Part shown: positions 1-11,199 of the stretch, one piece after another
How the letters are laid out: every line of letters starts with the position of its first letter
Numbering within the stretch: position 1 is the first letter of the stretch
Origin: Pseudo-nitzschia pungens
Lineage: Eukaryota > Bacillariophyta > Bacillariophyceae > Bacillariales > Bacillariaceae
Assembly (NCBI GenBank): GCA_037355855.1
Contig: CM074759.1
Coordinates: 1,240,001 to 1,304,000 of the forward strand
Direction of reading: 5' to 3'
Length of the DNA stretch: 64,000 bases
Translations under genes and position numbers: made by a program
The notes under the pieces: model-generated
What the model saw: the letters and a program-made list of their open reading frames with translations, nothing else
Told to the model about the DNA's origin: nothing
Database searches by the model: none

Positions 1-300
1 CTACTATGATTCATCCCAAACCCCGATCGATTCAGCAACCCTACTATGATTCATCCCAAACCCCGATCGATTCAGCAACCCTACTACGAACCCCGATCGA
101 TTCAGCAACCCTACTACGATTCATCCCAAACCCCGATCAATTCAGCAACCCTACTACGATTCATCCCAAACCCCGATCGATTCAGCAACCCTACTATGAT
201 TCATCCCAAACCCCGATCGATTCAGCAACCCTACGATTTTTCCAAACCCCGATCGATTCAGCAACCCTACTATGATTCATCATCCGATCGATTGAACCAT
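1..300. repeat. Minisatellite, about 40-bp unit
   Basis: Head-to-tail copies of a unit of about 40 bp with core CCCCGATCGATTCAGCAACC, separated by CTACTATGATTCATCCCAAA-type spacers. Some copies lack part of the spacer, so the period varies. Short open frames across it simply follow the repeat and do not look like genes. The array starts at or before the window edge. Confidence 0.9.
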
Positions 301-770
301 ACGATTCATCCCAAGCCCCAAGCCTGTGTGGTAGATCGATTTGGTATTCATTCCCCCTACGGTCGATTCCAAGCCGGTGTGGTATACGATCGATTCCAAG
401 CCGGTGTGGTATACGATTGATTCCAAGCCGGTGTGGTATTCATTCCCCCTAGGATCGATTCCAAGCCGGTGTGGTATACGATTGATTCCAAGCCGGTGTG
501 GTATTCATTCCCCCTAGGATCGATTCCAAGCCGGTGTGGTATACGATTGATTCCAAGTCTGTGTGGTATTCATTCCCCCTACGATTGATTCCAAGTCTGT
601 GTGGTAGATCGATTCCAAGCCGGTGTTGTATTCATTCCCCCTACGATTGATTCCAAGTCTGTGTGGTAGATCAATTCCAAGCCGGTGTTGTATTCATTCC
701 CCCTACGATCGATTCCAAGTCTGTGTGGTAGTCGACCGATTCCAAGCCTGTGAGTGACTCCAACCAACCG
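301..770. repeat. Minisatellite, CCAAGCCGGTGTGGTA unit
   Basis: A second tandem family follows directly. Its core is GATTCCAAGCCGGTGTGGTA, alternating with CATTCCCCCTACGATTGATT. CGATCGATT occurs in both arrays, so they may share an ancestor. From 771 to 947 only degenerate pieces (CCCCTACGATCC) remain, and the same pieces resume at about 10830 on the far side of retrotransposon 1. The element therefore inserted into this repeat tract. Confidence 0.85.
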
Positions 771-953
771 TGTTCCTTTGAACCCCTACGATCCGTCGAT
801 CCGACCTGGTGTGTGATTCCAAGTCTGTGGTTTGTTCCTTCCAACCCCTACGATCCTGCGTATTGTGAGCACCTACATATCACGCAAAATCATACTGAGA
901 GCTGATCCTCTATTAATATTAAACAATAATTTAACGTAGGCTGCAGCGTTGTA

Positions 954-1847
954 TGAAGATATCCAGTGTGCTGTGATCTGTGCTAAGGCTCCTGTGTAGG
1001 AGAATGTACTGGGGCTACAGTCAGCAACCTCCAGTAGCTGACTATCAGGTGCTGAGCTGAGTGCTGAGGTGTGTGCTAATTGGTAGCATACATCCTTAGC
1101 AACAGGCTTAGCAACAGGCTTAGCAGCAGGCTTAGCAACAGGCTTAGCAACAGACCTATCCTGTCTAGTATTGCTAGCAGAGTTTACTAGGGTCGCCGCA
1201 TACGATTTGTACCAATCGTACGTACCCCGAGTAAAGCACCTCTTCAGGGTGTAGCTAAATGATACAGGGTTAGGGTTGCTAAGGCTGCGAGATACTGAAA
1301 GATGCTAGCCTACCATGATACCATGCTAAGATACGATGCTACCGCCGGGGTCGGGTCATTGGTGTATGATGTGTACCATGACCGGATACCCGGCCCAAAC
1401 AGTTACCCAACGCGCTAGCGCGATCTAATAACTAATCGGAGATACCCTACGATACTCCGATACGCTACCCGTAGAATACAGTACCAGAGCTACGGAGCGC
1501 TGTTATTATACGAGTTAGCGAGTTAGCGAATCGATGTCACGATACGATACAGAGCTGAGCGCTTTGGCTCAGCTCCCCTTTATTCACTCTTTCTTTTATA
1601 CTCTAAAATAAACACACCTATCATGCCCTCCTTTACGACCGATTCCGATGTACCTCTAGGGAAGTGCTTTGTATTGCTTGAGCGTATGCAATAGGCCTTG
1701 AACAGTCCACTGTAGACTCACGATTTGCCAGGACTTTATGTATTATTATTGTTAAGGCTTTCGCCTATTTTTCCAGTACGCAGTACGAGATAATTCATAT
1801 CTACGATTAAGTTCCCCGAAGGCCGCTGACGAGCGGATATCAACACA
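954..1847 (+). repeat. 5' LTR of retrotransposon 1
   Basis: 894 bp, from TGAAGATATCC to ATCAACACA. It carries a run of GGCTTAGCAACA repeats (about 1093-1150), two TTAGGG-like words near 1268, and a TTTATACTCTAAAATAAA stretch near 1594 that could be a TATA region. Just inside the LTR lies GTTTATCAGACCC, where a primer-binding site is expected; I cannot assign its tRNA. Confidence 0.93.
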
Positions 1848-2748
1848 GTTTATCAGACCCACCGCTTGACCCACTACGAACCGGGACGCCGGCTAGAGCG
1901 TGTGAAGAAACCCAGCTGGCTGATCACCACTGGCATCCATGCCTACACTTGGATGTAAAACCTCAGCTGAAACTGGACCAGCAGCTGACATCGCGAGATC
2001 CCTGATGTTAATGGGGAGCCCTTCCCTAGACACGCGAACCGACCGGAGTCTGCACATCCACCTCTGCGGACCTATTGATATTCAGTAGCTGAGCGTCATG
2101 GTGGCTCCATGGAGGCTCAGTCCGGTGGGGAAGAAGGAGCAGGACGTGGAGAAAGCAGCGTCCATGATTTCCTGTTATTTTACAGGATTCAAGGGGGACG
2201 CTTGCTTACTACGGATGGAACCACACTGGAAAAAGAATTTTCGTGGAAGACAGACCACCACGTACTTCCCAGTGAAGACAGTGTCCAGCAGACCAAGGAC
2301 ATGACGTCAGGCCCATCCGACTGAGGCGCAGACAACCTCACGAGGCGCAGACAACCTCGAACCTGCTATACCATCGATTTTGATTTTAGCCAAGGGAATT
2401 TGGAATCAGACAAGCCAAGAACCCTGAGATCTGTCATATCTCAGAATCAAATCGATTGGTCCAGAGCAGATCAGAAAGACCGAAAGAATTCTTCTCTTTT
2501 GGTAACCAACCATTTGGATACCTTTCTAGCCAACCATCGAATCGGAACCATCGATGCGTATACCTTTTTAGACGTTGACGCGAAAGTGTTGACACCAATG
2601 CTGACGTGATACGTGATACCTTTTTTCTTTTGGAATTGTCGATACGGAACAATCGACGCGGACCATCGATTGGAGACAGCTCCCACCACAAAAGAATTTG
2701 GTTTAGAAACTGAAGCAAGTTAGTTACTCAGAGCAAGTCAAGTTAACC

Positions 2749-4746
2749 ATGGCCAAGCAAACTAGAAGCCAAGCCGCCGCCGCTGCAGCCGCCGCCGGAG
2801 ACGGCGCCCCTGGAGCTGTCCCTGGAGGTGGCGCTGCCCCTGGAGGCGACGCTCCTCCGCCTGGAGTTGCCCCTGGAGCTGGAGCCGGCGCCACTGGAGC
2901 CGTCCCTGGAGTCGACGCTCCTCCGCCTGGAGTCGACGCTCCTCCGCCTGGAGTCGCCGCTGGAGCCGGTGTTCCCCCTGTTGGAGCGCTGCCCCCTGTC
3001 GGAGCGCCTGGAGTCCCTCCTGCTGCTTCTGCTGGAGCCTCCAGAGTCCAACAGGAACCAAACCTTGACATCCAACCCCGATCTGAAATGATCCTTCTTG
3101 CTGCTATTCAAGAACTGAGAGCAATGCGCAGCGAGAATGCGGCCCGGATTGCTGCTGACGCTGCTGCTGCCGCCGCTCGAGAGGATGCAGCCCGGATTGC
3201 TGCCGCCGCTGCTGCTGCCGCCGTTCGTGCCCCTGCTCCTGCTCCTGCACCTGCAGGGGCTAGTCCTGATATCCTCCAAGCCCATGCCACAGCCCAAGCT
3301 AATGGTGGAATCTCTGGATACAAGAATGGAGCAAAGCTCAGCTCAAGGGAGTCAGACCTCCACGAGATCCTCTCTGGTTTCAGCAATAGTGATACGGCGG
3401 ACGAACTATTCCGGAATGGCCTCAACAGCATCGAGGCGATCCAACAGCTATCTGCCAAGGAACTCCCCAAGTACCTTCGTGACTTCAATGGGAGTCGTCA
3501 TCCGATGTGCCCCTACCATGAACGAGTATTCATCGGACTATCCTTCAGACAATCCTTTCAGCTTCTTTCGGAGTGGATCCGCTACCAACCTCTCATTGGT
3601 ATCAAGCCTACTGCCCATACTTGGCTTAGTGATCCCCTCGCAGCCGACCGAACGCGCCAGCGCCTGCATGAAATGCAGACCGCCGACAAGGAGACAGTAT
3701 CAGCGTCCATTACCCCGCCGAAGCTCGTCAATCTTGACAACTTCCGTCAGTGGGAAGAAAGTTTCCGTCAGTTCCTCCGCTTCCAGTACAATGAACAAGG
3801 GTTCCCCCTATCATACGTCATCCGTCCGAAGGAGCAAGAGACGGTGACTGCAGCAGAGAGATCCGCCACTGTTGGGAAGGACGGGACTTTTTCCAACTGG
3901 ATGGATTACAATGTCCGATGCGCCACGCTTGAAGGCCCGCAGTTCGTCACTGACAACCATGACGTTTGGGTGTTGCTCTGCAACGCAGTTCGTGATGGCC
4001 CTGCCTGGGCCTACACTCGAAGGTACAAAGACGCAAAGAATCCGACTGGGAACGCCCGAGCGGCTTTCCTACATCTCTACGAGAATGCCTTCTCCGCAAC
4101 AAACGTCGCGGCTATCCTTGACAAGGTCCGTACCGGCATGTACACCTCCCGCTATACAGGTGATTCCCGCACCTACGACTTTGAGAAGCACTGCAGAACT
4201 TGGTTGAATTTCCAGACTACGCTATCCAACCACGACAAGTTGCCCGACGAAGAAGACTTCACCATGCGTTTCATCCACAGCATCCAAGATGATCGGTTTG
4301 AGAACCCCAAGATCCAGATCTTTGAAACCGATAAGTACACCAAGAACTTCAACGAGTGCGTCTCGTACTTCAAGAGGTGCCTTGGCATACGAAAGATGGG
4401 TGCGGTTGCAACCAAGCGAGCGCGAAGTATCTCCTCTGTCCACCAAGGTGGTGGCAACCAAGGAAGCAACAAGGGTGGATCGTACAGCGGCAAGATTGAG
4501 GACAAGCAGTATCCCCATGAAGTCTACAAGACATTCTCCAAGGAACAACGAAAGCAGTTATATGACCTCCGCCAGCAGAAGAAAGCTCGAACTATTCAGT
4601 CCACTAGTTCTACCACGCCTGCTGACTCCGCGAACGCGAACGCGAATGCGACCCAAGGCGCAGGGAACAGTTTTGGGCCCAAGGGGCGCAAGAAGGGCAA
4701 GAAGAAGGGCAACGGCTCGAACCAAGGACAGACCCCCAAGAACTGA
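2749..4746 (+). CDS. gag: Gag of retrotransposon 1
   Basis: 665 aa, starting at an ATG (2749) after a 900-nt leader. The first 100 residues are low complexity (Ala, Pro, Gly; repeats such as PPPGVDAPPPGV), followed by Ala-rich segments to about residue 165. The middle part is a globular Gag region (about residues 190-560), and the last 80 residues are basic, ending GRKKGKKKGNG. No CCHC zinc knuckle is present, unlike most plant and animal Copia Gags; the basic tail may do the RNA binding. The frame ends at TGA (4744-4746), and pol continues in the same frame immediately after it. Confidence 0.85.
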   Translation: MAKQTRSQAAAAAAAAGDGAPGAVPGGGAAPGGDAPPPGVAPGAGAGATGAVPGVDAPPPGVDAPPPGVAAGAGVPPVGALPPVGAPGVPPAASAGASRVQQEPNLDIQPRSEMILLAAIQELRAMRSENAARIAADAAAAAAREDAARIAAAAAAAAVRAPAPAPAPAGASPDILQAHATAQANGGISGYKNGAKLSSRESDLHEILSGFSNSDTADELFRNGLNSIEAIQQLSAKELPKYLRDFNGSRHPMCPYHERVFIGLSFRQSFQLLSEWIRYQPLIGIKPTAHTWLSDPLAADRTRQRLHEMQTADKETVSASITPPKLVNLDNFRQWEESFRQFLRFQYNEQGFPLSYVIRPKEQETVTAAERSATVGKDGTFSNWMDYNVRCATLEGPQFVTDNHDVWVLLCNAVRDGPAWAYTRRYKDAKNPTGNARAAFLHLYENAFSATNVAAILDKVRTGMYTSRYTGDSRTYDFEKHCRTWLNFQTTLSNHDKLPDEEDFTMRFIHSIQDDRFENPKIQIFETDKYTKNFNECVSYFKRCLGIRKMGAVATKRARSISSVHQGGGNQGSNKGGSYSGKIEDKQYPHEVYKTFSKEQRKQLYDLRQQKKARTIQSTSSTTPADSANANANATQGAGNSFGPKGRKKGKKKGNGSNQGQTPKN

Positions 4747-7700
4747 AACGACGGCCGGTGCCCGAAATTAAGTAAGGTTGGCCGGCTGTTGTACCAGATG
4801 GATCTCCCGCGCGCGCGCCCCCCACCCCGTCCTGAGGGGCAATGCGAGCTGGACAGCCACGCTGATACGACTGCCGCCGGTTCCAATATGATCTTGCTTG
4901 AAGACCAAGTCGTCAGCCACGTCGATGTTCATCCTTTTTCGCCTGAGCTCGAGCCTATCAACAACATTCCTATTGGGACCTGTGTTACGGCCTACACAGA
5001 TACCGACGGGAAAGTTTGGTTGATTTATTTCCACGAAGCCCTGTATTTTGGCGACAAGTTGTCCCACAGCTTGATTTGTCCGAATCAGATACGGGACTGC
5101 CATCCCAATCGTGTCAGTGAAGCGCCCCGTCAGTATGATGAACAGTCCAGTCACTCCATCCATATTGACAATACCGATCCTGAAGATCCCCATGCGGGCC
5201 ACACCCTCGACATCAAGCTCCTGCTTGATGGGGTCGTGTCCTATTTCCCTTCCCGCAAGCCAACCAAGCATGAAATGGCTACATGCGATCATGTCGTTGC
5301 TACCCGAGACTTCCCTTGGGATCCGAAGAGCAAGAAGTTCGAACAAGCCGAAGAAGCCATCGACGGATCTCATCCGTTGAATACTACGGTGTCTGTCCTT
5401 CGCGCGGGGACGCCCCATGCGCCCGCGCCGACCACGAAGCAGTCCAAGAGGTCCAAGACGAACAAGCGCAAGTTGGAGCCCGTCGAAACACGGTCCAACT
5501 TCAGTCCCCATTTGTAAAACAAGCCTCTTCACAGCGACGAGCTGATCCTTCCCCAGCATGATTGTTATGAGAAGTACAAGCTGCGGAGTCTCCAGCAACT
5601 CTGCACACGCCGTGACCTGACCCCATGTGCGATTGCATCCGACTCTCGTCTGGATGCACGACTATCTTCTCTCTTTTCGGGCGATTCATTGAAGACTTGC
5701 GGGGACGATGATGTAGACGAGGATGCAACAGTACCAAGTCTTACAATCAACGCCATGCATACCCCGTTGTACGAGCGCGCCTACACCGATGGACGCGAGC
5801 GCTTCGAATTGGATCCCCGTCACAGTTCTCCCGTCTGCTTGTCATCCGTCTACAAGCATGTACGATGGGACGACGATGCAGTCGAACCAGTCGATCCCGA
5901 GCTCGACACTATCACCAGACGAGCCAAGTGGGGTCTGAAGATTGACACCGAACGATACTGTAAGATCGACTCCGACCGTCTGTCTAAGATTTGGGATGTA
6001 TCCCCGAGAAAGGCTGCGGATACCCTTCGAGTCACGACCCAGAAAGGCTTCCGCAACCCTATGCATCCCCTTGTCCGCCGATTGCCAACGCAGAGCTTCA
6101 GAAACAAGCGCATCGCGGCTGGCAAATGGTACACCGACACCTGGATGGCAAAGGTCCCGAGCATCATGCGACAAGATTCAGCCGCCCAAGTTTTCAGTAA
6201 TGGTAAGGGCTACGACGAGTTCATACCTATACAGGGCAAGAAGCAAGCGTATGAAGGCCTGAAGATTTTCATCCACGACGTCGGCATTCCCGAGCATTTG
6301 ATATCTGATGGCGCTCGAGAGCAAGGAGCCCCTGGTACCTACAAGACTCCATGGAATAAGGTCGTCAGCAAAAACCATATCCACCAGACCTTTATCCAGC
6401 CAAGATGTCCCTTCCAGAATCGCGCGGAGCTCAGCATCGGCCATATCAGCAGAAGCATCCGCAAGAAGACGGCTCGGAAGTGATCCCCCAAGCGCCTGTG
6501 GGCTTTCTGCGGCGAGCTTGTTGCCGCAATCCGCCAACGCACAGCTTCCAGTGATCCTACGACGATGGGTCGAACGCCATTCGAAATCGTGCATGGGTAC
6601 ATGCCTGATATATCTCTTTACCAAGCCCATGAATGGTATGATTTCGTCTATTGGGTTGATCTCTCTGACGGGACCGAGAAGCTGGGACGATGGCTTGGCC
6701 CGTGCGGTGACCGATTCGGAGGCGGAGACTGCCACTGGATCCTGAACGAGGCGGCCATGCCGGTAAGCACTAACACAGTCCGTGCTGTTACTGAAGAAGA
6801 ATGGCGTTCCCATGACGTCAAGCGCTATATGGACTCATTTGACCAAGCAGTTGAATCCAAGATCGGGGACAAGGTTGAGGATAACGACGCAAAGTTCCAA
6901 GCTACGTACCCTGATCCCCCTGCTGAGTTATTTGAAGGTCACCAAGAACGGTGGGAGCTCGCCGAGCCTGAAGCCTCCATTCCAGATATCGACGACCTCA
7001 TACCTGATGGGGATGACTATGATGAGTATATTGGTAATAATGTCATGATCCAGAAGGGCGACGAACGACTACGGTGTGTCGTGAAGAATCGTTCTGCTGA
7101 TCTTAATGGCAATCCGATTGGCAAGAGGAATGATAACCCTATCCTTGATACCAGAATGTATGATCTGCAGTTTCCAGATGGTTCCGTCGAGCAGTATACC
7201 GCCAATATCGTTGCTGAGAGCATGTACAGCGAAATCGACGACGACGGACGCATGTTTTCTCTACTGGACGAGATTATCGATCACGAGAAGGACGGATCCG
7301 CCGTTAGGAAGCAAGATGCGACGATCACCAACAAGCATGGTCGCAAAGTCCCCAAGCCTACAACGAAGGGATGGCGATTGCTCGTCAGTTGGAAAGACGG
7401 AACCGAATCCTGGTGTAAGTTGAGCGATCTGAAAGAGTCCTTTCCTGTGCAGACCGCAGAATACGCCATATCTGCCAAGATCTCGGATCAGCCAGCATTC
7501 CGATGGTGGATTCACCATGTACTACGAAGGAAGAAGCGAATCCTCAAGGCTACCAAGCGAAACAAGTACTGGGATCGGACCCACAAGTTCGGAGTGGAGT
7601 TACCACATTCTATCCCTGAAGCCCTCGCCATCGACCGAAAGACGGGAACGGACTATTGGGAGAAGGCGATTGCGAAGGAGATGAGAAACAACGAGATGGC

Positions 7701-9309
7701 GTTCGAGTTTGACCCCAGCTACACCGTCGAAGGTCTCAAGGCCGAAGGATTCAGCAAGATCACGACGCACATGATCTTTGATGTGAAGTTGGGGTCCCTG
7801 ACGCGGAAAGCACGGCTCGTCGCCGATGGCCATAAGGTACAAGCAACAGCTAAGGAACATACCTTCAGCAGTGTACCTAGCAGGGATTCAGTCCGTATCT
7901 TCTTCCTGTTGGCAGCGCTGAACAATCTGGACGTGCTGTCTGCGGACATCCAGAATGCCTACCTTACAGCGCCGATCAAGAAGAAATATTATTTGGTTGC
8001 ACGAGCTGAAGACGGTTTTCCCCCGCACTTGGTAGGACAGGTATGTAAGATCGTTCGAGCACTGTATGGACTTCCTGTTGCAGGCGCGTCGTTCCGATCC
8101 TATTTGACCAAGCACCTACGAACGCTAGGATATCAACCCTGTAAAGCTGATCCTGATGTTCATATGCGGGTGGAGACGCGAAAGGATGGTTCTAGGTACT
8201 GGGCATACCTGATTGCATACGTCGACGATATCATCTGTTGCAGTGAGGACCCCCGACGGCAGTTGGAAAGTATCGAGCAGCGCTTCACGCTGAAGGACGG
8301 GACTATAGAAGTTCCAACCCTGTATCTGGGCGCTGATGTCCATTCGCATGTGGTCGAAGACGACCCAATTCCCAAGTGGGCGATGTCCTCCGAGAAATAT
8401 GCTAAGAAAGCCATCGACGCAGTAGAGAAGGAGCTTGGCACCGAGCAGTATGGTTACAAGCACCTTCCGAACAAGGTGTCTACCCCGTTGACATCCGATT
8501 ATCGTCCAGAAGTTGATGTAACCACCGAGCTGGATCCAAGTAAGCAGAACTACTACCAAGGCCTGATTGGTGTCTTGAGGTGGTTGTGCGAACTTGGGAG
8601 ACTGGATTTGGTCATGCCTGTATCTCTCATGTCTAGGTATCTAGCGCAAGCAAGAACAGGGCATTTGAACCAAGTATTGCACATGTTTGCCTATCTCAAG
8701 GCGCATGCCCGATCCAAGTTGGTGTTTGATGAGACCCGGCCTGAAGTAGACGAGTCCAGATTTCCCGACTGTGATTGGAGTGAGTTCTATCCAGATGCCA
8801 AGGAGGTATTGCCACCGGATGCTCCTGAACCCCTTGGAAAAGCAGTTATTATGAGTTGTTTTGTCGATGCGGACCATGCCGGATGCAAAGCAACAAGAAG
8901 ATCCCATACCGGAATTATTATCTTTGTAAACAGGGCCCCTATCCTGTGGTTCAGCAAACGCCAGACCACTGTCGAGACGTCAACCTTTGGTTCTGAGATA
9001 GTTGCACTCCGAATTGCCATTGAACTGATTGAGGGTCTTAGGTACAAGCTCAGGATGATGGGTGTCCCTATTGAAGGTCCTACCAATGTGTACTGTGACA
9101 ACGAGTCTGTTGTTAAGAATACCACCAGGCCGGAGAGTCCATGCAACAAGAAGCACAACAGCGTTGCTTACCACAAAGCGCGCGAGTCTATTGCTGCTGG
9201 AACAATTCGAATTGCAAAGGAGCCTGGCGAGACCAATATTGCTGACCTATTCACCAAGCTATTGAATGGCCCAGCTCTGAAAGAACACTGTGCTCGATGC
9301 ATGTGGTAA
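4747..9309 (+). pseudogene. pol: Pol of retrotransposon 1, two internal stops
   Basis: Same frame as gag. An aspartic protease motif (ELDSHADT) lies at about 4845. After TAA at 5515-5517 the frame continues without a gap through an integrase core: Asp in YTDTW at about 6130, Asp in ISDGA at about 6305, Glu in NRAEL at about 6425. A TGA follows at 6481-6483. The rest, open from 6484 (first ATG 6565) to 9309, encodes reverse transcriptase with the YVDD catalytic box near 8220 and RNase H (VDADHAG near 8865, SEIVAL near 8995, CDNESV near 9100). There are no frameshifts. All three stops (counting the gag TGA) are one C-to-T change away from a sense codon (CGA, CAA, CGA), so decay by cytosine transition is the simplest reading. 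Programmed readthrough is possible only for the gag-pol junction. Confidence 0.85.
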
Positions 9310-9904
9310 AGAAAACATTGCTCTAGCTGCATTATTTGGGGCACCTTTGGTCCCTGACAAGCAGCTCGGACGCAGCAGTTTTCCGATTTCGATTTTCGGA
9401 AGCCGTTAATTCGGAAGTCGATTACGAGTTCTTCGATCGTTTCGATTTTGAATTTCGGACGCGATTTCGATTACGATTATGGATTTCCTTGTTGCAACGG
9501 ACTTCGACCCGACCTGATCCTTATGTCCTATGTTATATGTTATATTGGGAGTCTCCGGTACACCGGTTCCGGGGACTATAAACTTGAAAGACAATAGGTT
9601 GATTGATTGATCTCCTCGTACGTGTCGAGGAGTGGAACCAAGGGCAAAACGTCCTATGGTCCGCCCCCCTTTTTTTTTTTTTTTTGGAACTACGAATCAG
9701 CCGGGCCTCTGATAGAAGAACTGCAATATTTGGTGCAGTTTGATCTCTGACAAGTTATATGGAAGCATCCCTGGATTCTGTTATGATCCATCCAAGTGTC
9801 CTGGTACAACAAGCAAGAGTATTGGTGTTTCCCTGGTAGTATCTGTTTCCGGGGACCAGTATAGTTGCTCAGTACAGGGCCACTGGCATGAATCACGGGG
9901 ACTA
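9310..9904 (+). other. Non-coding 3' tract of retrotransposon 1
   Basis: 595 bp between pol and the 3' LTR. It has TTCGATTTTCGGAAG-like imperfect repeats (9385-9470) and a long T run at 9669-9685. The purine-rich CACGGGGACTA directly before the LTR (to 9904) is where a polypurine tract is expected. No gene seen. Confidence 0.6.
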
Positions 9905-10819
9905 TGAAGATATCCAGTGTGCTGTGATCTGTGCTAAGGCTCCTGTGTAGGAGAATGTACTGGGGCTACAGTCAGCAACCTCCAGTAGCTGACTATCAGG
10001 TGCTGAGCTGAGTGCTGAGGTGTGTGCTAATTGGTAGCATACATCCTTAGCAACAGGCTTAGCAACAGGCTTAGCAGCAGGCTTAGCAACAGGCTTAGCA
10101 ACAGACCTATCCTGTCTAGTATTGCTAGCAGAGTTTACTAGGGTCGCCGCATACGATTTGTACCAATCGTACGTACCCCGAGTAAAGCACCTCTTCAGGG
10201 TGTAGCTAAATGATACAGGGTTAGGGTTGCTAAGGCTGCGAGATACTGAAAGATGCTAGCCTACCATGATACCATGCTAAGATACGATGCTACCGCCGGG
10301 GTCGGGTCATTGGTGTATGATGTGTACCATGACCGGATACCCGGCCCAAACAGTTACCCAACGCGCTAGCGCAAGCGCGCTAGCACACGATTCGATCTAA
10401 TAACTAATCGGAGATACCCTACGATACTCCGATACGCTACCCGTAGAATACAGTACCAGAGCTACGGAGCGCTGTTATTATACGAGTTAGCGAGTTAGCG
10501 AATCGATGTCACGATACGATACAGAGCTGAGCGCTTTGGCTCAGCTCCCCTTTATTCACTCTTTCTTTTATACTCTAAAATAAACACACCTATCATGCCC
10601 TCCTTTACGACCGATTCCGATGTACCTCTAGGGAAGTGCTTTGTATTGCTTGAGCGTATGCAATAGGCCTTGAACAGTCCACTGTAGACTCACGATTTGC
10701 CAGGACTTTATGTATTATTATTGTTAAGGCTTTCGCCTATTTTTCCAGTACGCAGTACGAGATAATTCATATCTACGATTAAGTTCCCCGAAGGCCGCTG
10801 ACGAGCGGATATCAACACA
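9905..10819 (+). repeat. 3' LTR of retrotransposon 1
   Basis: 915 bp. It matches the 5' LTR throughout, except for 21 extra bases near 10370-10392, within a palindromic CGCGCTAGCGCAAGCGCGCTAG tract that is shorter (CGCGCTAGCGCGATC) in the 5' copy near 1410. It is followed by TSD copy GTTGTA and then by the interrupted minisatellite. Confidence 0.93.
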
Positions 10820-10825
10820 GTTGTA

Positions 10826-11058
10826 CTAGATCTCCTTTGTAACTCAAAGCGTTGTTCACCTCCCTTGTAACTGGACGCGTTGTTAATCTCCCTTCATCCC
10901 CTACGATCCAAGCCAGTGGTTTGTTTCTTTAAACCCCCACGATCCAACGATCCAACCTGTGGTTCGTTTCTTTCAACCCCTATGATGTTTGTTGATTGCA
11001 AATATAACAGCAAGCAAAACAGTTACTAGCACCCTCCCGTACATCCAAGCAAAACACT
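10826..11058. repeat. Degenerate minisatellite continuing after element 1
   Basis: Imperfect repeats of CCCTACGATCC, GTGGTTTGTTTCTTT and CTCCCTTGTAACT, the same family as 771-947. No gene seen. Confidence 0.6.
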
Positions 11059-11199
11059 AAGCAAAGCAGCAAGCAAAGCAGCAAGCAAAGCAGCAAGCAA
11101 AGCAGCAAGCAAAGCAGCAAGCAAAGCAGCAAGCAAAGCAGCAAGCAAAGCAGCAAGCAAAGCAGCAAGCAAAGCAGCAAGCAAAGCAGCAAGCAAAGC
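11059..11199. repeat. 12-bp tandem array (AGCAAGCAAAGC)n
   Basis: About eleven near-perfect copies of AGCAAGCAAAGC. The reverse strand reads as a Leu/Cys repeat frame, which is a by-product of the array and not a gene. Confidence 0.95.

Larger units (their letters stand above)
954..10819 (+). mobile_element. Copia-type LTR retrotransposon 1
   Basis: A complete insertion of about 9.9 kb. The direct LTRs begin TGAAGATATCC and end GGATATCAACACA. They are flanked by a matching target duplication, GTTGTA (948-953 and 10820-10825; 5 or 6 bp depending on where the LTR end is set). Domain order is gag, protease, integrase, reverse transcriptase, RNase H, which defines the Copia (Ty1) superfamily. 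The LTRs agree at every base I compared except for one 21-bp indel, so the insertion is recent. Gag-pol nevertheless carries three in-frame stops, so this copy is probably not autonomous unless the stops are read through. The long leader (1848-2748) and the 3' tract (9310-9904) hold no gene I can support. Confidence 0.93.

Noticed and set aside
1..420. Open frames through the first minisatellite
   Set aside because: Repetitive peptides that track the 40-bp unit in several frames at once; not gene-like.
1265..1280. Telomere-like TTAGGG words
   Set aside because: Only two copies, and the same words occur in both LTRs of element 1, so they are part of the LTR rather than a telomere relic.
10980..11192. 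Leu/Cys-repeat open frame on the minus strand
   Set aside because: It is only a translation of the 12-bp tandem array; no start context, domain or conservation.
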